Shown piece after piece: positions 9,193-19,485 of a stretch of DNA of 64,000 nt; positions within the stretch are counted from its first letter, which is position 1; each line of letters begins with the position of its first letter. This stretch comes from Geobacillus thermodenitrificans subsp. thermodenitrificans DSM 465 (GTDB lineage: Bacteria > Bacillota > Bacilli > Bacillales > Anoxybacillaceae), in the NCBI RefSeq assembly GCF_000496575.1, contig NZ_AYKT01000002.1, positions 124,001-188,000 of the forward strand, in the 5' to 3' direction. Under the pieces are notes generated by a model. That model had not been told where the DNA came from. It made no database searches and saw nothing but the letters and a program-made list of their open reading frames with translations. The position numbers and the translations under genes are program-made.

Positions 9193-9335
9193 ACTTCTGA
9201 GAAAGGACGCAAAGCAAGGCGAGGATATCGGTTTGTATGTTGCCAGAGGATGAAGGAGAGGAGCTGTTGCTCCTAGAGTGAGGCATCTCAACGATTTAGC
9301 GCCACCGATGGAAGACGGGGGAGAGGAGTAAAAAA

Positions 9336-9698
9336 ATGGAAAATCATTTCGCCTTAAAAGAGCATTTACAGCAATTAGAGGAACGATTGTTAGACCCGAA
9401 CATTCGCACAACACCAGCAGAGTTGGAAAAGCTGCTTGCAGATGATTTTTTTGAATTCGGAAGTTCGGGGAATGTCTGGTATAAAAAAGATTTCGTTGGC
9501 GAGGGTGGACTTAGTGCGACAGAAATGACTCTTTATGATTTTCATATACACCCTTTAACAGAACATGTGGTGCTAACAACATATCGTGTCAAAGATGAAA
9601 CAAGAAGGCAACATACGTTGCGCAGTTCCATTTGGAAGCAGGTAGATGGGAGATGGCAAATGTTTTTCCATCAAGGAACGATCATACAATCGTGGTAG
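9336..9698 (+). CDS. DUF4440 / SnoaL-like family protein
   Basis: A 120-residue cytosolic protein of the NTF2-like superfamily. Family features are the N-terminal LKEHLQQLEERLLDPN, the LLADDFFEFGSSG segment, and the C-terminal SSIWKQVDGRWQMFFHQGT. The start is ATG 9336 after GGGAGAGGAG. It is visibly more AT-rich and uses more A/T-ending codons than its neighbours, which suggests acquisition by transfer. Members of this family have diverse or unknown roles, so I assign no reaction. Confidence 0.8.
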   Translation: MENHFALKEHLQQLEERLLDPNIRTTPAELEKLLADDFFEFGSSGNVWYKKDFVGEGGLSATEMTLYDFHIHPLTEHVVLTTYRVKDETRRQHTLRSSIWKQVDGRWQMFFHQGTIIQSW

Positions 9699-9835
9699 CC
9701 GTCCGATGAAACGAACACGTGCTTTAGATTGATGAAAACATCGCACTCTATGGAACCAATCGCAGCAAAAGCACAGTGAGAGGGGCAAACGGAAAAACTC
9801 GCTCATTTTGCACAACCATCGACCTTTTTGAGAAA

Positions 9836-9886
9836 AAGGAGCGCACGCCTAGACCATGCTGTCTGCGGTGCACTCCTTGATTTTTA
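9836..9886. terminator. bidirectional terminator between the DUF4440 gene and ytpI
   Basis: AAGGAG (9836-9841) pairs with CTCCTT (9873-9878), with an inner GCAC/GTGC pairing. T-runs follow on both strands (GATTTTTATC on plus, TTTTTCTC on minus), fitting two convergent genes. Confidence 0.7.
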
Positions 9887-10192
9887 TCCCCGTTTCGCCG
9901 CTTCTTCCGCCTCTTGCGCCGCCTGCGGCAAATAATGACGGTAAGCGCGGTAGCCGGCCCAAGCGCTGCCCAAGCCTAAGGCGATAAAAATGGCGGAGAT
10001 GATGTACGTTAATGTTGTTGAATACAAAAACAGTTGGTTGATGCCGAACAATGCGACAAACAATCCAAGTGCCATGCTCGATTTTGCTGAGTAAAACTGG
10101 CGCTCCATCGGGCGCTGCGCACGGACATAGCGGATTTTATAATAGACGTAAAACGAAAAGGAAAATATAATGAAAATAACCAGTGCTGGCAT
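9884..10192 (-). CDS. ytpI: YtpI-like small membrane protein
   Basis: A 102-residue integral membrane protein with an N-terminal hydrophobic segment (MPALVIFIIFSFSFYVYY) and two more around residues 40-80, ending in a charged Ala/Glu-rich tail. The start is ATG 10192, supported by GGAGGGATC just upstream on its strand; a longer frame to 10351 runs across the divergent promoter region and is unlikely. It is divergent from nrnA, as in B. subtilis ytpI/ytqI. Function unknown. Confidence 0.85.
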   Translation of the reverse strand: MPALVIFIIFSFSFYVYYKIRYVRAQRPMERQFYSAKSSMALGLFVALFGINQLFLYSTTLTYIISAIFIALGLGSAWAGYRAYRHYLPQAAQEAEEAAKRG

Positions 10193-10292
10193 AGATGATC
10201 CCTCCGTTGTCCATTTCTTTTCCCATTGTACATAGAAACGGAAAAAAAGGCCAGCGGTTGAAAATGACAGGTAATCCAAAAGGGGAAGAACG

Positions 10293-11240
10293 ATGAGAGA
10301 ACAATGCCGACAAATTTTAGATGCGATTCGCCAATTTGACACGATCATCATTCACCGCCATGTGCGTCCAGATCCGGATGCGTACGGGTCGCAAGGTGGA
10401 TTGGCGGCGCTGCTTCAAGCGTCATTTCCGGAAAAACGGGTGTATGCAGTCGGGACAGATGATCCGTCATTGTCATTTTTGCGGAAAATGGATGTCATTG
10501 ACGACGATGTGTATGAACAGGCGCTTGTGATCGTCTGCGATACGGCCAATGAGGAGCGGATTTGTGACGGCCGCTACCGGCTTGGACGGAAACTCATCAA
10601 AATCGACCACCACCCGAACGACACGCCGTACGGTGATATGATGTGGGTCGATACCACAGCCAGCTCGACAAGCGAAATGATTTACGAGTTCTATTTGGCG
10701 GGGAAAGATCACGGGCTGACGATGACGGTGGAGGCGGCACGCTTAATCTACGCCGGTATTGTCGGGGATACGGGCCGCTTTTTGTTTCCGCGCACGAGTG
10801 AAAAAACGTTCCGTTACGCCGGGGAGCTCATTTCGTACGGCTTTTCGCTCTCAGAGTTGTATGACGGGCTGTATCGAACAAGCTTGCCGCTCGCGCGTTT
10901 GAGCGGTTACGTGCTGTCGAATTTCACGATCGACGAAGGAGTGGCGGCGGTGAAAATGCCGCGGGCGCTTCTTGAGGAGTACGGCGTTGCTCCGCTTGAA
11001 GCGTCGCAGCTTGTCGGATTGCTCGGCAATATCGATGGCATTGTTGCCTGGGTGTTTTTCATTGAGGAAGAGAAGGAGATTCGCGTCCGCTTCCGGTCAA
11101 AAGGACCGATCATCAATGTTGTCGCCAAACAGTACGGCGGCGGAGGCCATCCGCTTGCGGCCGGTGCTTCCATCGCTTCATGGGAAGAAGCTGACCGTAT
11201 TGTTGAAGATGTGAAAGCCGTCTGTCGGGCCGAGCGGTAA
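10293..11240 (+). CDS. nrnA: bifunctional oligoribonuclease / pAp phosphatase NrnA
   Basis: A DHH-DHHA1 phosphoesterase of 315 residues that degrades oligonucleotides of a few bases and dephosphorylates 3'-phosphoadenosine 5'-phosphate. Metal-binding motifs are visible in order: HRHVRPDPDAYGS (residues 21-33), VCDTAN, the DHH motif in KIDHHPND, and GDTGRF. The C-terminal DHHA1 substrate-binding motif YGGGGHPLAAGA is intact. Start ATG 10293 follows AAAAGGGGAAG. It ends before the stem-loop at 11298. Confidence 0.95.
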   Translation: MREQCRQILDAIRQFDTIIIHRHVRPDPDAYGSQGGLAALLQASFPEKRVYAVGTDDPSLSFLRKMDVIDDDVYEQALVIVCDTANEERICDGRYRLGRKLIKIDHHPNDTPYGDMMWVDTTASSTSEMIYEFYLAGKDHGLTMTVEAARLIYAGIVGDTGRFLFPRTSEKTFRYAGELISYGFSLSELYDGLYRTSLPLARLSGYVLSNFTIDEGVAAVKMPRALLEEYGVAPLEASQLVGLLGNIDGIVAWVFFIEEEKEIRVRFRSKGPIINVVAKQYGGGGHPLAAGASIASWEEADRIVEDVKAVCRAER

Positions 11241-11297
11241 AGGAAGGAGTTGTTCTTCCGGAAAAAGCCCATATGCGCCGATATGGTCATGAGAAAA

Positions 11298-11330
11298 GGT
11301 GTCCCGACCTTTGGGGACACCCTCTTTTGC
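11298..11330. terminator. bidirectional stem-loop terminator (nrnA / ytrI)
   Basis: GGTGTCCC (11298-11305) pairs with GGGACACC (11314-11321). CTCTTTT follows on plus and TTTTCTC on minus. An almost identical stem recurs at 46663-46687. Confidence 0.8.
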
Positions 11331-11365
11331 CGCCGGCGGACAATGGCGCGCCACCAGGAGATTGA

Positions 11366-11869
11366 TTACGGGAGCGGCGTTAATTTGACTTCGACCGCTA
11401 AGATGGTGAAAATCGTGAGTGTATGAATTTGAAGACGGTATGGTTTTTCGTGGATCGTATACGTTTTGTTTTCGATGGCCCGTTTGATCAAATCACGGCT
11501 GTTGTACACTGTTTCAATGTCTTTTGTAATTAAATGGGACAAGTCTTCTTTGACGCTGTCTTCGATGCGAAACGTCGTGTACGAGTCAAGCTTGTACTGC
11601 TTAGCGTTGGCGAGATGGACGGAAACGTCTTGTACGGTCAGCTTTTTTTTCATTTCTTTGTTGTAATGGATATAGTCCTCTTGCCAAATGCGAATTTCAT
11701 TTTGTAAATCAGCAATCTGCTCATTGAGCTCGTTGACATGCCGCGCTTGTTTTTCCTGCAGGACGCCGAAAATATATAAAAAGACAAACCAACTAATCAG
11801 CGCTCCGATCGCTGCGCCGGCGAAAAAGCGCTGCCATGATGGGGATTGGTAATGCGGAGAAATTCTCAT
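11366..11869 (-). CDS. ytrI: sporulation membrane protein YtrI
   Basis: A 167-residue protein with one transmembrane segment near the N-terminus (about residues 16-37, FFAGAAIGALISWFVFLYIF). A coiled-coil-like stretch follows (KQARHVNELNEQIADLQNEI), then an extracytoplasmic or forespore-facing domain. Its ATG at 11869 overlaps the stop codon of ytrH in an ATGA arrangement, which fixes the start and indicates translational coupling. YtrI and YtrH are known in B. subtilis as forespore-specific proteins needed for efficient sporulation; the role here is inferred from that. Confidence 0.88.
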   Translation of the reverse strand: MRISPHYQSPSWQRFFAGAAIGALISWFVFLYIFGVLQEKQARHVNELNEQIADLQNEIRIWQEDYIHYNKEMKKKLTVQDVSVHLANAKQYKLDSYTTFRIEDSVKEDLSHLITKDIETVYNSRDLIKRAIENKTYTIHEKPYRLQIHTLTIFTILAVEVKLTPLP

Positions 11870-12207
11870 GGCGAAATGTGCTCCTGCGTCAGCCACGTAA
11901 TGATCGCTACCCCTGTTTGCGCGCCGCCCATGGCAGACAAAATCAACAAAAATTGCCGTACGATGTCTTTCGTTTCCCCAAGAAACAGCCCCCGCTCGAC
12001 GACATAAAACGTATCAAACGTCCCGCCGATGGCGGCCACCACCGCCCAAATGCGCAAATCGCCGGCGAACCGATACATGGCTGTCAGCGGCTGGCCGCCG
12101 CTCAAAAAAGCGCCGAGCGCGCCGATGATGGCGCCGCCGAGCAGCACGCCGACCGCGATGAAATAGCTTTGAATAAACGCTGGCAAAAAGGCCACTTTTT
12201 CGTTCAT
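11866..12207 (-). CDS. ytrH: sporulation membrane protein YtrH
   Basis: A 113-residue integral membrane protein with hydrophobic segments around residues 8-33, 45-60 and 80-105. The start is ATG 12207 (MNEKVAFLPAFIQSYF), preceded on its strand by GGGCGGGGAAACAG. It is the first gene of the ytrH-ytrI pair, with a four-base overlap, and is divergent from dnaE. Expected to work in spore formation with YtrI; no enzymatic motif is visible. Confidence 0.88.
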   Translation of the reverse strand: MNEKVAFLPAFIQSYFIAVGVLLGGAIIGALGAFLSGGQPLTAMYRFAGDLRIWAVVAAIGGTFDTFYVVERGLFLGETKDIVRQFLLILSAMGGAQTGVAIITWLTQEHISP

Positions 12208-12320
12208 CTGTTTCCCCGCCCTTTCTTTTCTTTTACTATGTATATCAACAAGTTGGACGGAGTATGTAGCTGAAAGAGAAGTTTTCGCCCGTAAAGTGTA
12301 CGGATGAAGGAGGGATGGCA

Positions 12321-15300
12321 ATGACGTTCGTCCACTTGCACGTGTTAAGCGGATATAGCTTGTTTCAAAGTACGGCCACGGTCGAGGCGCTTGTGGCAAA
12401 AGCAAAACAGCTAGGCTACCGGGCTTTAGCGCTCACCGACCATCAGGTGTTGTATGGTGCCATTCCGTTTTATCGGGAGTGTCAGCGCCACGGGCTCCGA
12501 CCGATCATCGGCATGATGGCTGATGTTGTCCTTGACGGGGACAGCGGGGCGTTTCCGCTCGTCTTGCTCGCGGCCAATGAGGAAGGATACCGCCATTTAA
12601 TTGAGATAAGCACAGCGGTTCAAATGGGGGAAGAAAAGCATGTTCATGAAGCCGCCCTCCGCCGCTTGAGCGGTGGAATCATTGCCATCACTCCGGGGCT
12701 GAACGGGCGGGTTGAATCGTTTCTCGCAGCCGGAGAAGTTGCGCAGGCCAAAGAAACGTTGCTTCGCTATCGACAGCTGTTTGCCGGCTGTTTATATATA
12801 GCCATCCAGCGCGGCGAGCGGACGCGCGCTCCGTATGAAAGTGCGCTGTTGAGGCTGGCTGAAGAGACCGGTGTCCCGGTGGTTGCGACGAACGAGGTTC
12901 GCTACGTTGAGCGCGAAGATGCGCTCGCATGGCGCTGCTTGGAGGCGATTGGTGACGGTGTGCCGCTTGCGCATATTCCGGAAGAGGATGAGCGGTATTT
13001 AGCCGCGCCGGATGAGATGGCTCGCCGGTTTGCCGACTTGCCAGAGGCGCTTGAAAACAGTATGAATATCGCCAATCAGTGTGAGCTCCATATCGAGTTC
13101 GGCCGCTGGCGGCTGCCGAAGTTTCCGGTGCCGGACGGAGAGACGGCGGATAGCTATTTGCGCCGCTTGTGCGAACAAGGGCTCGCCCGCCGCGTGCCAT
13201 CGGCGGATGCGCGCTACCGGGAGCGGCTTGAGCATGAGCTGCACATCATTCAAACGATGCGGTTTAGCGACTATTTTTTGATCGTCGCTGATGTGCTCGC
13301 CTACGCTCGTCAACGCGGCATTTTGACCGGCCCGGGCCGCGGTTCGGCGGCCGGATCGCTCGTCGCCTACGCTTTGTCGATTACCGATGTCGATCCGATC
13401 GAATACGGGCTCTTGTTTGAACGGTTTTTAAACCCGGAACGGGTGTCGGTGCCGGATATCGACTTAGATTTCCCTGATGATCGCCGTGAAGAAGTGATTC
13501 GCTATGTCGTGGAAACATACGGGCGTGATCACGTCGCGCAAATTATTACGTTCGGCACGTTCGGCGCCAAAGCGGCGCTCCGCGAGACGGCGAAGGTGCT
13601 TGGCGTCTCTGGGCGCGAAGCGGAACGAGTTATGGCGCTGTTGCCGAACAAACAAGGCGTGACCATCAGCCAATGGCATCGTGAATCCGCTGCTTTCCGC
13701 CGTGCGCTCCGTGCCCTCCCTGACGGAGAGCGATGGCTTACGATCGCGAAAAAGTTGGAAGGATTGCCACGCCATACGTCCATCCATGCTGCAGGCGTCA
13801 TTATCAGTCCAGATCCGCTTATGCGTCATGTGCCGCTGCAGCCGAGCCATGGCGAGTGGCCGCTCACGCAATACGCCATGGGGGCATTGGAAGCACTCGG
13901 TTTATTGAAGATTGACTTTCTCGGCTTGCGCACGTTGACTCTGCTCGGGCAAATGGTGCGCCTGATCGAAAGGCAGACGGGAAAGCCGTTTGATGTGCGC
14001 ACGTTGCCGCTTGATGATGAAAAAACGTACGCCCTGCTTAGTGCCGGGGATACAAGCGGCGTTTTTCAGCTTGAATCAAGCGGGATGAAGCGCGTACTTG
14101 CCGAATTGCGGCCGTCGACATTGGAAGAGATCGTCGCCGTCAATGCGCTGTACCGGCCGGGGCCGATGAACATGATCCCTACTTATATCCGGCGCAAGCG
14201 CGGCGAAGAGGCGATTTCGTATCTCCATCCGGACCTTGAGCCAATTTTAGCGCCGACATACGGTGTTCTCATTTATCAAGAACAAATTATGCAAATCGCT
14301 GCCCGGATTGCTGGATTTTCGCTTGGCAAAGCGGATGTGCTCCGGCGGGCGGTGGCGAAAAAGGAAAAAGCGCTGCTCGCTGAACACCGGGAGGCGTTTG
14401 TGGCCGGCTGCGTAGCGAACGGCTATCCAGCGCCGATGGCCGAAGAGTTGTACCGGCAAATCGTTCGCTTTGCCGATTACGGTTTCAACCGGAGCCATGC
14501 CGTCAGTTATACGCTGCTGTCGTATGCGTTGGCGTATATAAAAGCCCATTATCCGCTTTGCTTTTATGCGGTCATGCTCTCGAACGCTTCCGGTGACCGG
14601 GAAAAAATGGTGCTTTATAGCTACGAGGCGGCGCGAAAAGGCATCGCACTTTTGCCGCCGTCGGTCAATCGAAGCGGCTACCGGTTCGCCGTTGAAGGGG
14701 AGGCGATCCGTGCGGGATTGGCAACGGTGAAGCATGTCGGCTCGGCGGCGAAGCTCATCATTGATGAGCGGAAGGAGAACGGGCCGTTTGCGGACTTTTT
14801 TGATTTTGCCGTTCGTCTGTTGCCAAAAGGGTTGGCGCGTTCGGCGCTCGAGGCGCTCATTTCCGCCGGTGCGTTTGACGAGTTGGGTGAGGAGCGGGGT
14901 TCACTTTTGGCTAGTATTGAGATCGCCATCGAACACGTGCAACTGATGCGGCCATATTTAGAAGCCGGAGGGCTGTCGCTCAAGCCGAAATATGCGGATG
15001 CGCCGCCGTTGTCACCGGCCGAGCGGCGGCAGCGGGAAAAAGAACTGCTTGGCTTCGCTGTCACTCCGCATCCAGCCGCCGTCTGCCGCCCTTTATTTCA
15101 AGCGGTCCGGGCGGTGCCTGCGGCTGAGGTGCACGGTTCGCCGGTCGTTGTTGGCGGCTGCATCGCCGAGTTACGGAAAACGAGAACGAAATTTGGAGAA
15201 GAAATGGCATTTATAACGGTGAGCGATGAAAGTGGAGAATTGGAGGCGGTCGCTTTCCCATCCGTCTATGCCCGTGCGGCTGGTGAGCTTGAAGAAGGGA

Positions 15301-15602
15301 ATTTTGTGCTGCTCGCCGGAACGGTGGACATGCGCGCCGGACGGCGCCAGCTCGTCCTCCGCCGGGCGGAACGCCTGCCGGCGTCGGCGCTGTACATTCA
15401 TGCGAGCCTTGCAGACAGATCTCGGCTTTCCGCGCTGAAGCTGTTGCTTGAGCAGCATCGCGGCAGCACTCCGGTTTATTTGTACGATGAGACGAAGCGG
15501 TCGCTCCTCCGCCTGCCGGAGCGGTATGGCGTCGCTTTGACCGCGCCGCTGATCGATGAACTGATCGCCTTGTTCGGCGCTCGTCGCCTAGCTGTTAAAT
15601 AA
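12321..15602 (+). CDS. dnaE: DNA polymerase III subunit alpha, DnaE type
   Basis: The second replicative C-family polymerase of low-GC Gram-positives, which extends RNA primers on the lagging strand before handover to PolC. The product is about 1093 residues. In order it has an N-terminal PHP domain (FVHLHVLSGYSLF onwards, lacking the full metal-binding set), the polymerase palm with TGPGRGSAAGSLVAY and the catalytic aspartates in PDIDLDFPDDRR, helix-hairpin-helix elements, and a C-terminal OB-fold (AFITVSDESGELEAVAFP). ATG 12321 has correct spacing from GAAGGAGGG (12305-12313); ATG 12315 is too close. Divergent from ytrH. Confidence 0.96.
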   Translation: MTFVHLHVLSGYSLFQSTATVEALVAKAKQLGYRALALTDHQVLYGAIPFYRECQRHGLRPIIGMMADVVLDGDSGAFPLVLLAANEEGYRHLIEISTAVQMGEEKHVHEAALRRLSGGIIAITPGLNGRVESFLAAGEVAQAKETLLRYRQLFAGCLYIAIQRGERTRAPYESALLRLAEETGVPVVATNEVRYVEREDALAWRCLEAIGDGVPLAHIPEEDERYLAAPDEMARRFADLPEALENSMNIANQCELHIEFGRWRLPKFPVPDGETADSYLRRLCEQGLARRVPSADARYRERLEHELHIIQTMRFSDYFLIVADVLAYARQRGILTGPGRGSAAGSLVAYALSITDVDPIEYGLLFERFLNPERVSVPDIDLDFPDDRREEVIRYVVETYGRDHVAQIITFGTFGAKAALRETAKVLGVSGREAERVMALLPNKQGVTISQWHRESAAFRRALRALPDGERWLTIAKKLEGLPRHTSIHAAGVIISPDPLMRHVPLQPSHGEWPLTQYAMGALEALGLLKIDFLGLRTLTLLGQMVRLIERQTGKPFDVRTLPLDDEKTYALLSAGDTSGVFQLESSGMKRVLAELRPSTLEEIVAVNALYRPGPMNMIPTYIRRKRGEEAISYLHPDLEPILAPTYGVLIYQEQIMQIAARIAGFSLGKADVLRRAVAKKEKALLAEHREAFVAGCVANGYPAPMAEELYRQIVRFADYGFNRSHAVSYTLLSYALAYIKAHYPLCFYAVMLSNASGDREKMVLYSYEAARKGIALLPPSVNRSGYRFAVEGEAIRAGLATVKHVGSAAKLIIDERKENGPFADFFDFAVRLLPKGLARSALEALISAGAFDELGEERGSLLASIEIAIEHVQLMRPYLEAGGLSLKPKYADAPPLSPAERRQREKELLGFAVTPHPAAVCRPLFQAVRAVPAAEVHGSPVVVGGCIAELRKTRTKFGEEMAFITVSDESGELEAVAFPSVYARAAGELEEGNFVLLAGTVDMRAGRRQLVLRRAERLPASALYIHASLADRSRLSALKLLLEQHRGSTPVYLYDETKRSLLRLPERYGVALTAPLIDELIALFGARRLAVK

Positions 15603-15650
15603 ATCGCCCTTTACTATTTCGCTATTTTATTATATCGTATAACCATTAGG

Positions 15651-15661
15651 TGGTCAGACCA
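15651..15661. promoter_or_regulatory. FadR-type operator before the GntR regulator
   Basis: TGGTCAGACCA is a perfect palindrome that matches the TnGTnnnACnA pattern known for FadR-subfamily GntR regulators. It lies 125 bases upstream of a gene encoding exactly such a regulator, just downstream of a possible -10 element (TATAAC, 15638-15643). Autoregulation is inferred. Confidence 0.6.
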
Positions 15662-15785
15662 GTATGGAATTGAGAAGTGAGGAAAAGCCGCCGATTCTCG
15701 TCACCCATCGTTCCCAAGGTCGGTAAAGATTCAGTTTTCGACTTTAGAAATCTTTTTGCTAGTAAATCGCCGGGAGGGATCTTCG

Positions 15786-16403
15786 TTGAACGACGAGAAA
15801 GTGTATGCTGAGACGTTGAAACATATTCACCGTCTCATTGTTCAGGATGGCCTCGCCCCCGGCGATAAGCTGCCGTCGGAGCGGGAGTTGGCCGAACGGC
15901 TTGGAGTCGGTCGTTCGTCAGTGCGCGAGGCGCTGCGGGCGCTCGAATTTCTCGGCCTGATTGAAACGCGGCGCGGCGAAGGAACCTATATGTGTGAGAT
16001 CGGCAGCCATCAGCTAGTCGATTTGCTGGCGATGTTTTTGCTTGAAAATGAACGGGCAAAAGCCGATTTGGCGGAAACGAAATGGCTTGTCGAACGGCTG
16101 TTGCTTGAACTCTTCTGTCAGCGTCAAGGTGAGGAAGCCATAGGAAGGCTTGAAAAAACCGTTCGTCAAAAACCGATCGATTTCGAGCGGTTTTTTCAGA
16201 CGATCGCCGAAGCAGCTGGCAATTACTTGCTTGTCCGCATTTGGCGGGCGTTGTCCGCGTTTGCGGCCGCCTTTGCGCCGAAGCCGTCGCTTGCGGATTC
16301 ATTTTATGACCAGCTGCTAGCAGCATTGAAAAAGCGTGATTCGGCGGAAGCCATCGCCGTATGGGAGGCGCACCGGCCCTGGCCATTGTCGAAAAAGAGC
16401 TGA
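15786..16403 (+). CDS. FadR-subfamily GntR transcriptional regulator
   Basis: A 205-residue DNA-binding protein. The winged helix-turn-helix (about residues 8-70) shows the GntR signature LPSERELAERLGVGRSSVRE. The rest is alpha-helical and resembles an effector-binding domain of the FadR/FCD type, but is short and lacks an obvious set of metal-binding histidines. The start is TTG 15786 after GGGAGGG (15772-15778). It sits directly upstream of accDA, where B. subtilis has the malic enzyme gene ytsJ, so control of malonyl-CoA synthesis or malate metabolism is a reasonable guess. The effector is unknown. Confidence 0.85.
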   Translation: MNDEKVYAETLKHIHRLIVQDGLAPGDKLPSERELAERLGVGRSSVREALRALEFLGLIETRRGEGTYMCEIGSHQLVDLLAMFLLENERAKADLAETKWLVERLLLELFCQRQGEEAIGRLEKTVRQKPIDFERFFQTIAEAAGNYLLVRIWRALSAFAAAFAPKPSLADSFYDQLLAALKKRDSAEAIAVWEAHRPWPLSKKS

Positions 16404-16478
16404 CACCGTTTGACAAACAATCGTACGTATTTTCGATAAAGTAGTAGAGAGGCGAAAACGCAAAGGAGGGGCTCCCTC

Positions 16479-17351
16479 GTGTGGAAAGATTTATTTGTGA
16501 AAAAGAAAAAATATGCGGCAATCCCTTCCGAGCCGTTGAGGCCTGAAGTGCCGGAAGGCGTAATGACGAAATGCCCGCAATGCAAAAAGATCATGTATAC
16601 AAAAGAATTAGTGAAAAACTTGCGCGTTTGCTTAAGCTGTGGCTACCATCATCCCATGCCGGCGCGCGAACGGATTGAAAGCGTACTTGATGAAGGCAGC
16701 TTTCGCGAGTATGACGCCGGCATGACATCGGTCAACCCGCTCGGGTTCCCGGGTTATATAGAAAAACTGGAAGCAGATCGGCGCAAATCCGGATTGAACG
16801 AGGCGGTCGTCACCGGCGAGGGGACGCTTGAAGGCCATCCGCTTGCCATCGCGGTGATGGACTCATCGTTCCGCATGGGCAGCATGGGATCGGTTGTCGG
16901 TGAAAAAATCGCCCGCGCCGTCGAACGGGCGCACGAACAGCGGATGCCGTTTCTCATTTTTACCGCTTCCGGCGGCGCCCGCATGCAAGAAGGAGTGCTA
17001 AGCCTGATGCAAATGGCGAAAACGAGCGCGGCGCTCAAACGATTCAGCAACGACGGGGGCTTGTTTATTTCCGTCATGACCCACCCAACGACGGGCGGCG
17101 TATCGGCAAGCTTCGCCTCGCTTGGCGATTACAACTTCGCCGAACCTGGCGCGCTCATCGGTTTTGCCGGCCGCCGCGTCATCGAACAGACGGTGCGCGA
17201 AGAGCTGCCGGAAGACTTCCAGACAGCGGAGTTTTTGTTAAAGCACGGGCAGTTGGATGCCGTCATTCATCGGCATGAGCTGAAGGAGAAGCTCGCCGTC
17301 GTGTTGGCGATTCACGCAGGAGGAGGGGAATCAGGATGGTGGCGGAATTAG
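16479..17351 (+). CDS. accD: acetyl-CoA carboxylase carboxyltransferase subunit beta
   Basis: With AccA it forms the carboxyltransferase that moves the carboxyl group from biotin to acetyl-CoA, giving malonyl-CoA for fatty acid synthesis. The product has 290 residues. The N-terminal zinc ribbon uses Cys32, Cys35, Cys51 and Cys54. The crotonase-like core contains [12 protein letters not shown] and [15 protein letters not shown]. The start is GTG 16479 after AAAGGAGGG. accA begins 16 bases before this gene's stop, so the two are coupled. Confidence 0.96.
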   Translation: MWKDLFVKKKKYAAIPSEPLRPEVPEGVMTKCPQCKKIMYTKELVKNLRVCLSCGYHHPMPARERIESVLDEGSFREYDAGMTSVNPLGFPGYIEKLEADRRKSGLNEAVVTGEGTLEGHPLAIAVMDSSFRMGSMGSVVGEKIARAVERAHEQRMPFLIFTASGGARMQEGVLSLMQMAKTSAALKRFSNDGGLFISVMTHPTTGGVSASFASLGDYNFAEPGALIGFAGRRVIEQTVREELPEDFQTAEFLLKHGQLDAVIHRHELKEKLAVVLAIHAGGGESGWWRN

Positions 17352-18313
17352 AATTTGAAAAGCCGCTCGTCGAGTTGCGCCGCAAAATTCAAGAGCTGAA
17401 AGAGTTTATGAAAACGGCAGACGTCGATTTGTCGTCGGAAATTGAAAAGCTGGAGGCGCGCCTCACCAAGCTTGAGAACGAAGTGTACGCGAATTTGACG
17501 CCGTGGGATCGCGTGCAAATCGCCCGCCATCCGCAGCGGCCAACGACGCTTGATTATATTGAGCGGCTGTTTACGAACTTTTTCGAATGCCATGGCGACC
17601 GCTGTTTTGGTGATGATGAGGCGATCGTCGGCGGCATTGCGGATTATGATGGGCTTCCGGTGACGGTGATTGGCCACCAGCGCGGTAAAGATACGAAAGA
17701 AAACTTGCGCCGCAATTTCGGCATGCCGCATCCGGAAGGCTACCGGAAGGCGCTTCGGCTCATGAAACAAGCGGAAAAATTTTCCCGGCCGATCATTTGC
17801 TTTATTGATACAAAAGGCGCCTATCCAGGCAAAGCGGCTGAAGAGCGCGGCCAAAGCGAAGCGATCGCTCGCAACTTGTTTGAAATGGCAGGATTGACGG
17901 TACCGGTCGTCTGCATCGTCATCGGTGAGGGCGGAAGCGGCGGAGCGCTGGCGCTTGGTGTCGGTAACCACATTCATATGCTTGAAAACTCAACGTACTC
18001 GGTCATTTCACCGGAAGGAGCGGCCGCTATCTTATGGAAAGATGCGTCATTAGCCCAACGGGCAGCGGAAACGATGAAAATTACCGCTCATGACTTAAAG
18101 ACGCTCGGCGTCATTGACGAAATCATTCCAGAAGTGAAAGGCGGCGCCCATCGCAATGCCGACGAGCAGGCGAAAGAAATTGACCGCGTGCTGCGCGCTT
18201 CGCTGAAGCAGCTGTTGGCGCTCGACGGTGAGGCGCTCGTTGAACAGCGCTATGAAAAATTTAAACAAATGGGCCAAGTATCGTTTTTACAAGAAACGAT
18301 TCGGGCAAGATAA
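17336..18313 (+). CDS. accA: acetyl-CoA carboxylase carboxyltransferase subunit alpha
   Basis: Partner of AccD in the carboxyltransferase tetramer. It has 325 residues, with a coiled N-terminal segment (about 1-60, [14 protein letters not shown]), the carboxybiotin-binding core, and the motif [15 protein letters not shown]. Start ATG 17336 lies inside the end of accD with GGAGGAGGGG as ribosome binding site. The pair ends at a terminator before pfkA. Confidence 0.96.
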   Translation: MVAELEFEKPLVELRRKIQELKEFMKTADVDLSSEIEKLEARLTKLENEVYANLTPWDRVQIARHPQRPTTLDYIERLFTNFFECHGDRCFGDDEAIVGGIADYDGLPVTVIGHQRGKDTKENLRRNFGMPHPEGYRKALRLMKQAEKFSRPIICFIDTKGAYPGKAAEERGQSEAIARNLFEMAGLTVPVVCIVIGEGGSGGALALGVGNHIHMLENSTYSVISPEGAAAILWKDASLAQRAAETMKITAHDLKTLGVIDEIIPEVKGGAHRNADEQAKEIDRVLRASLKQLLALDGEALVEQRYEKFKQMGQVSFLQETIRAR

Positions 18314-18316
18314 GGA

Positions 18317-18350
18317 AAAAGCTGTCTCCATTTGTGGGACAGCTTTATTC
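18317..18350 (+). terminator. accDA terminator
   Basis: AAGCTGTC (18319-18326) pairs with GACAGCTT (18338-18345) and is followed by TATT. Confidence 0.75.
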
Positions 18351-18399
18351 TGTCTAGAAAAATTCATTAATGTAAGCCATTTCAGTGAGGGCTTCGATA

Positions 18400-18428
18400 T
18401 TGTGTTCCTTAGATGTTCATGGTACATT
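18400..18428 (+). promoter_or_regulatory. promoter of pfkA-pyk
   Basis: TTGTGT (18400-18405), a 17-base spacer, and TACATT (18423-18428) with an extended -10 (TGG before it). A weak cre-like sequence, TGTAAGCCATTTCA, lies upstream at 18371-18384; its function is doubtful. Confidence 0.6.
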
Positions 18429-18483
18429 AGGAATGTTCAAGAGCGACAGACGTATGAGGTCGGACGTGTTGAATTCCATGTAA

Positions 18484-19458
<975 letters not shown>

Positions 19459-19485
19459 TTCCCGAGGGGAAAGGAAGAGGAAACG

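Noticed and set aside
18371-18384. cre-like sequence upstream of pfkA
   Set aside because: Both central CG positions are mismatched and the location upstream of the -35 is not typical for repression; too weak to call as a site.
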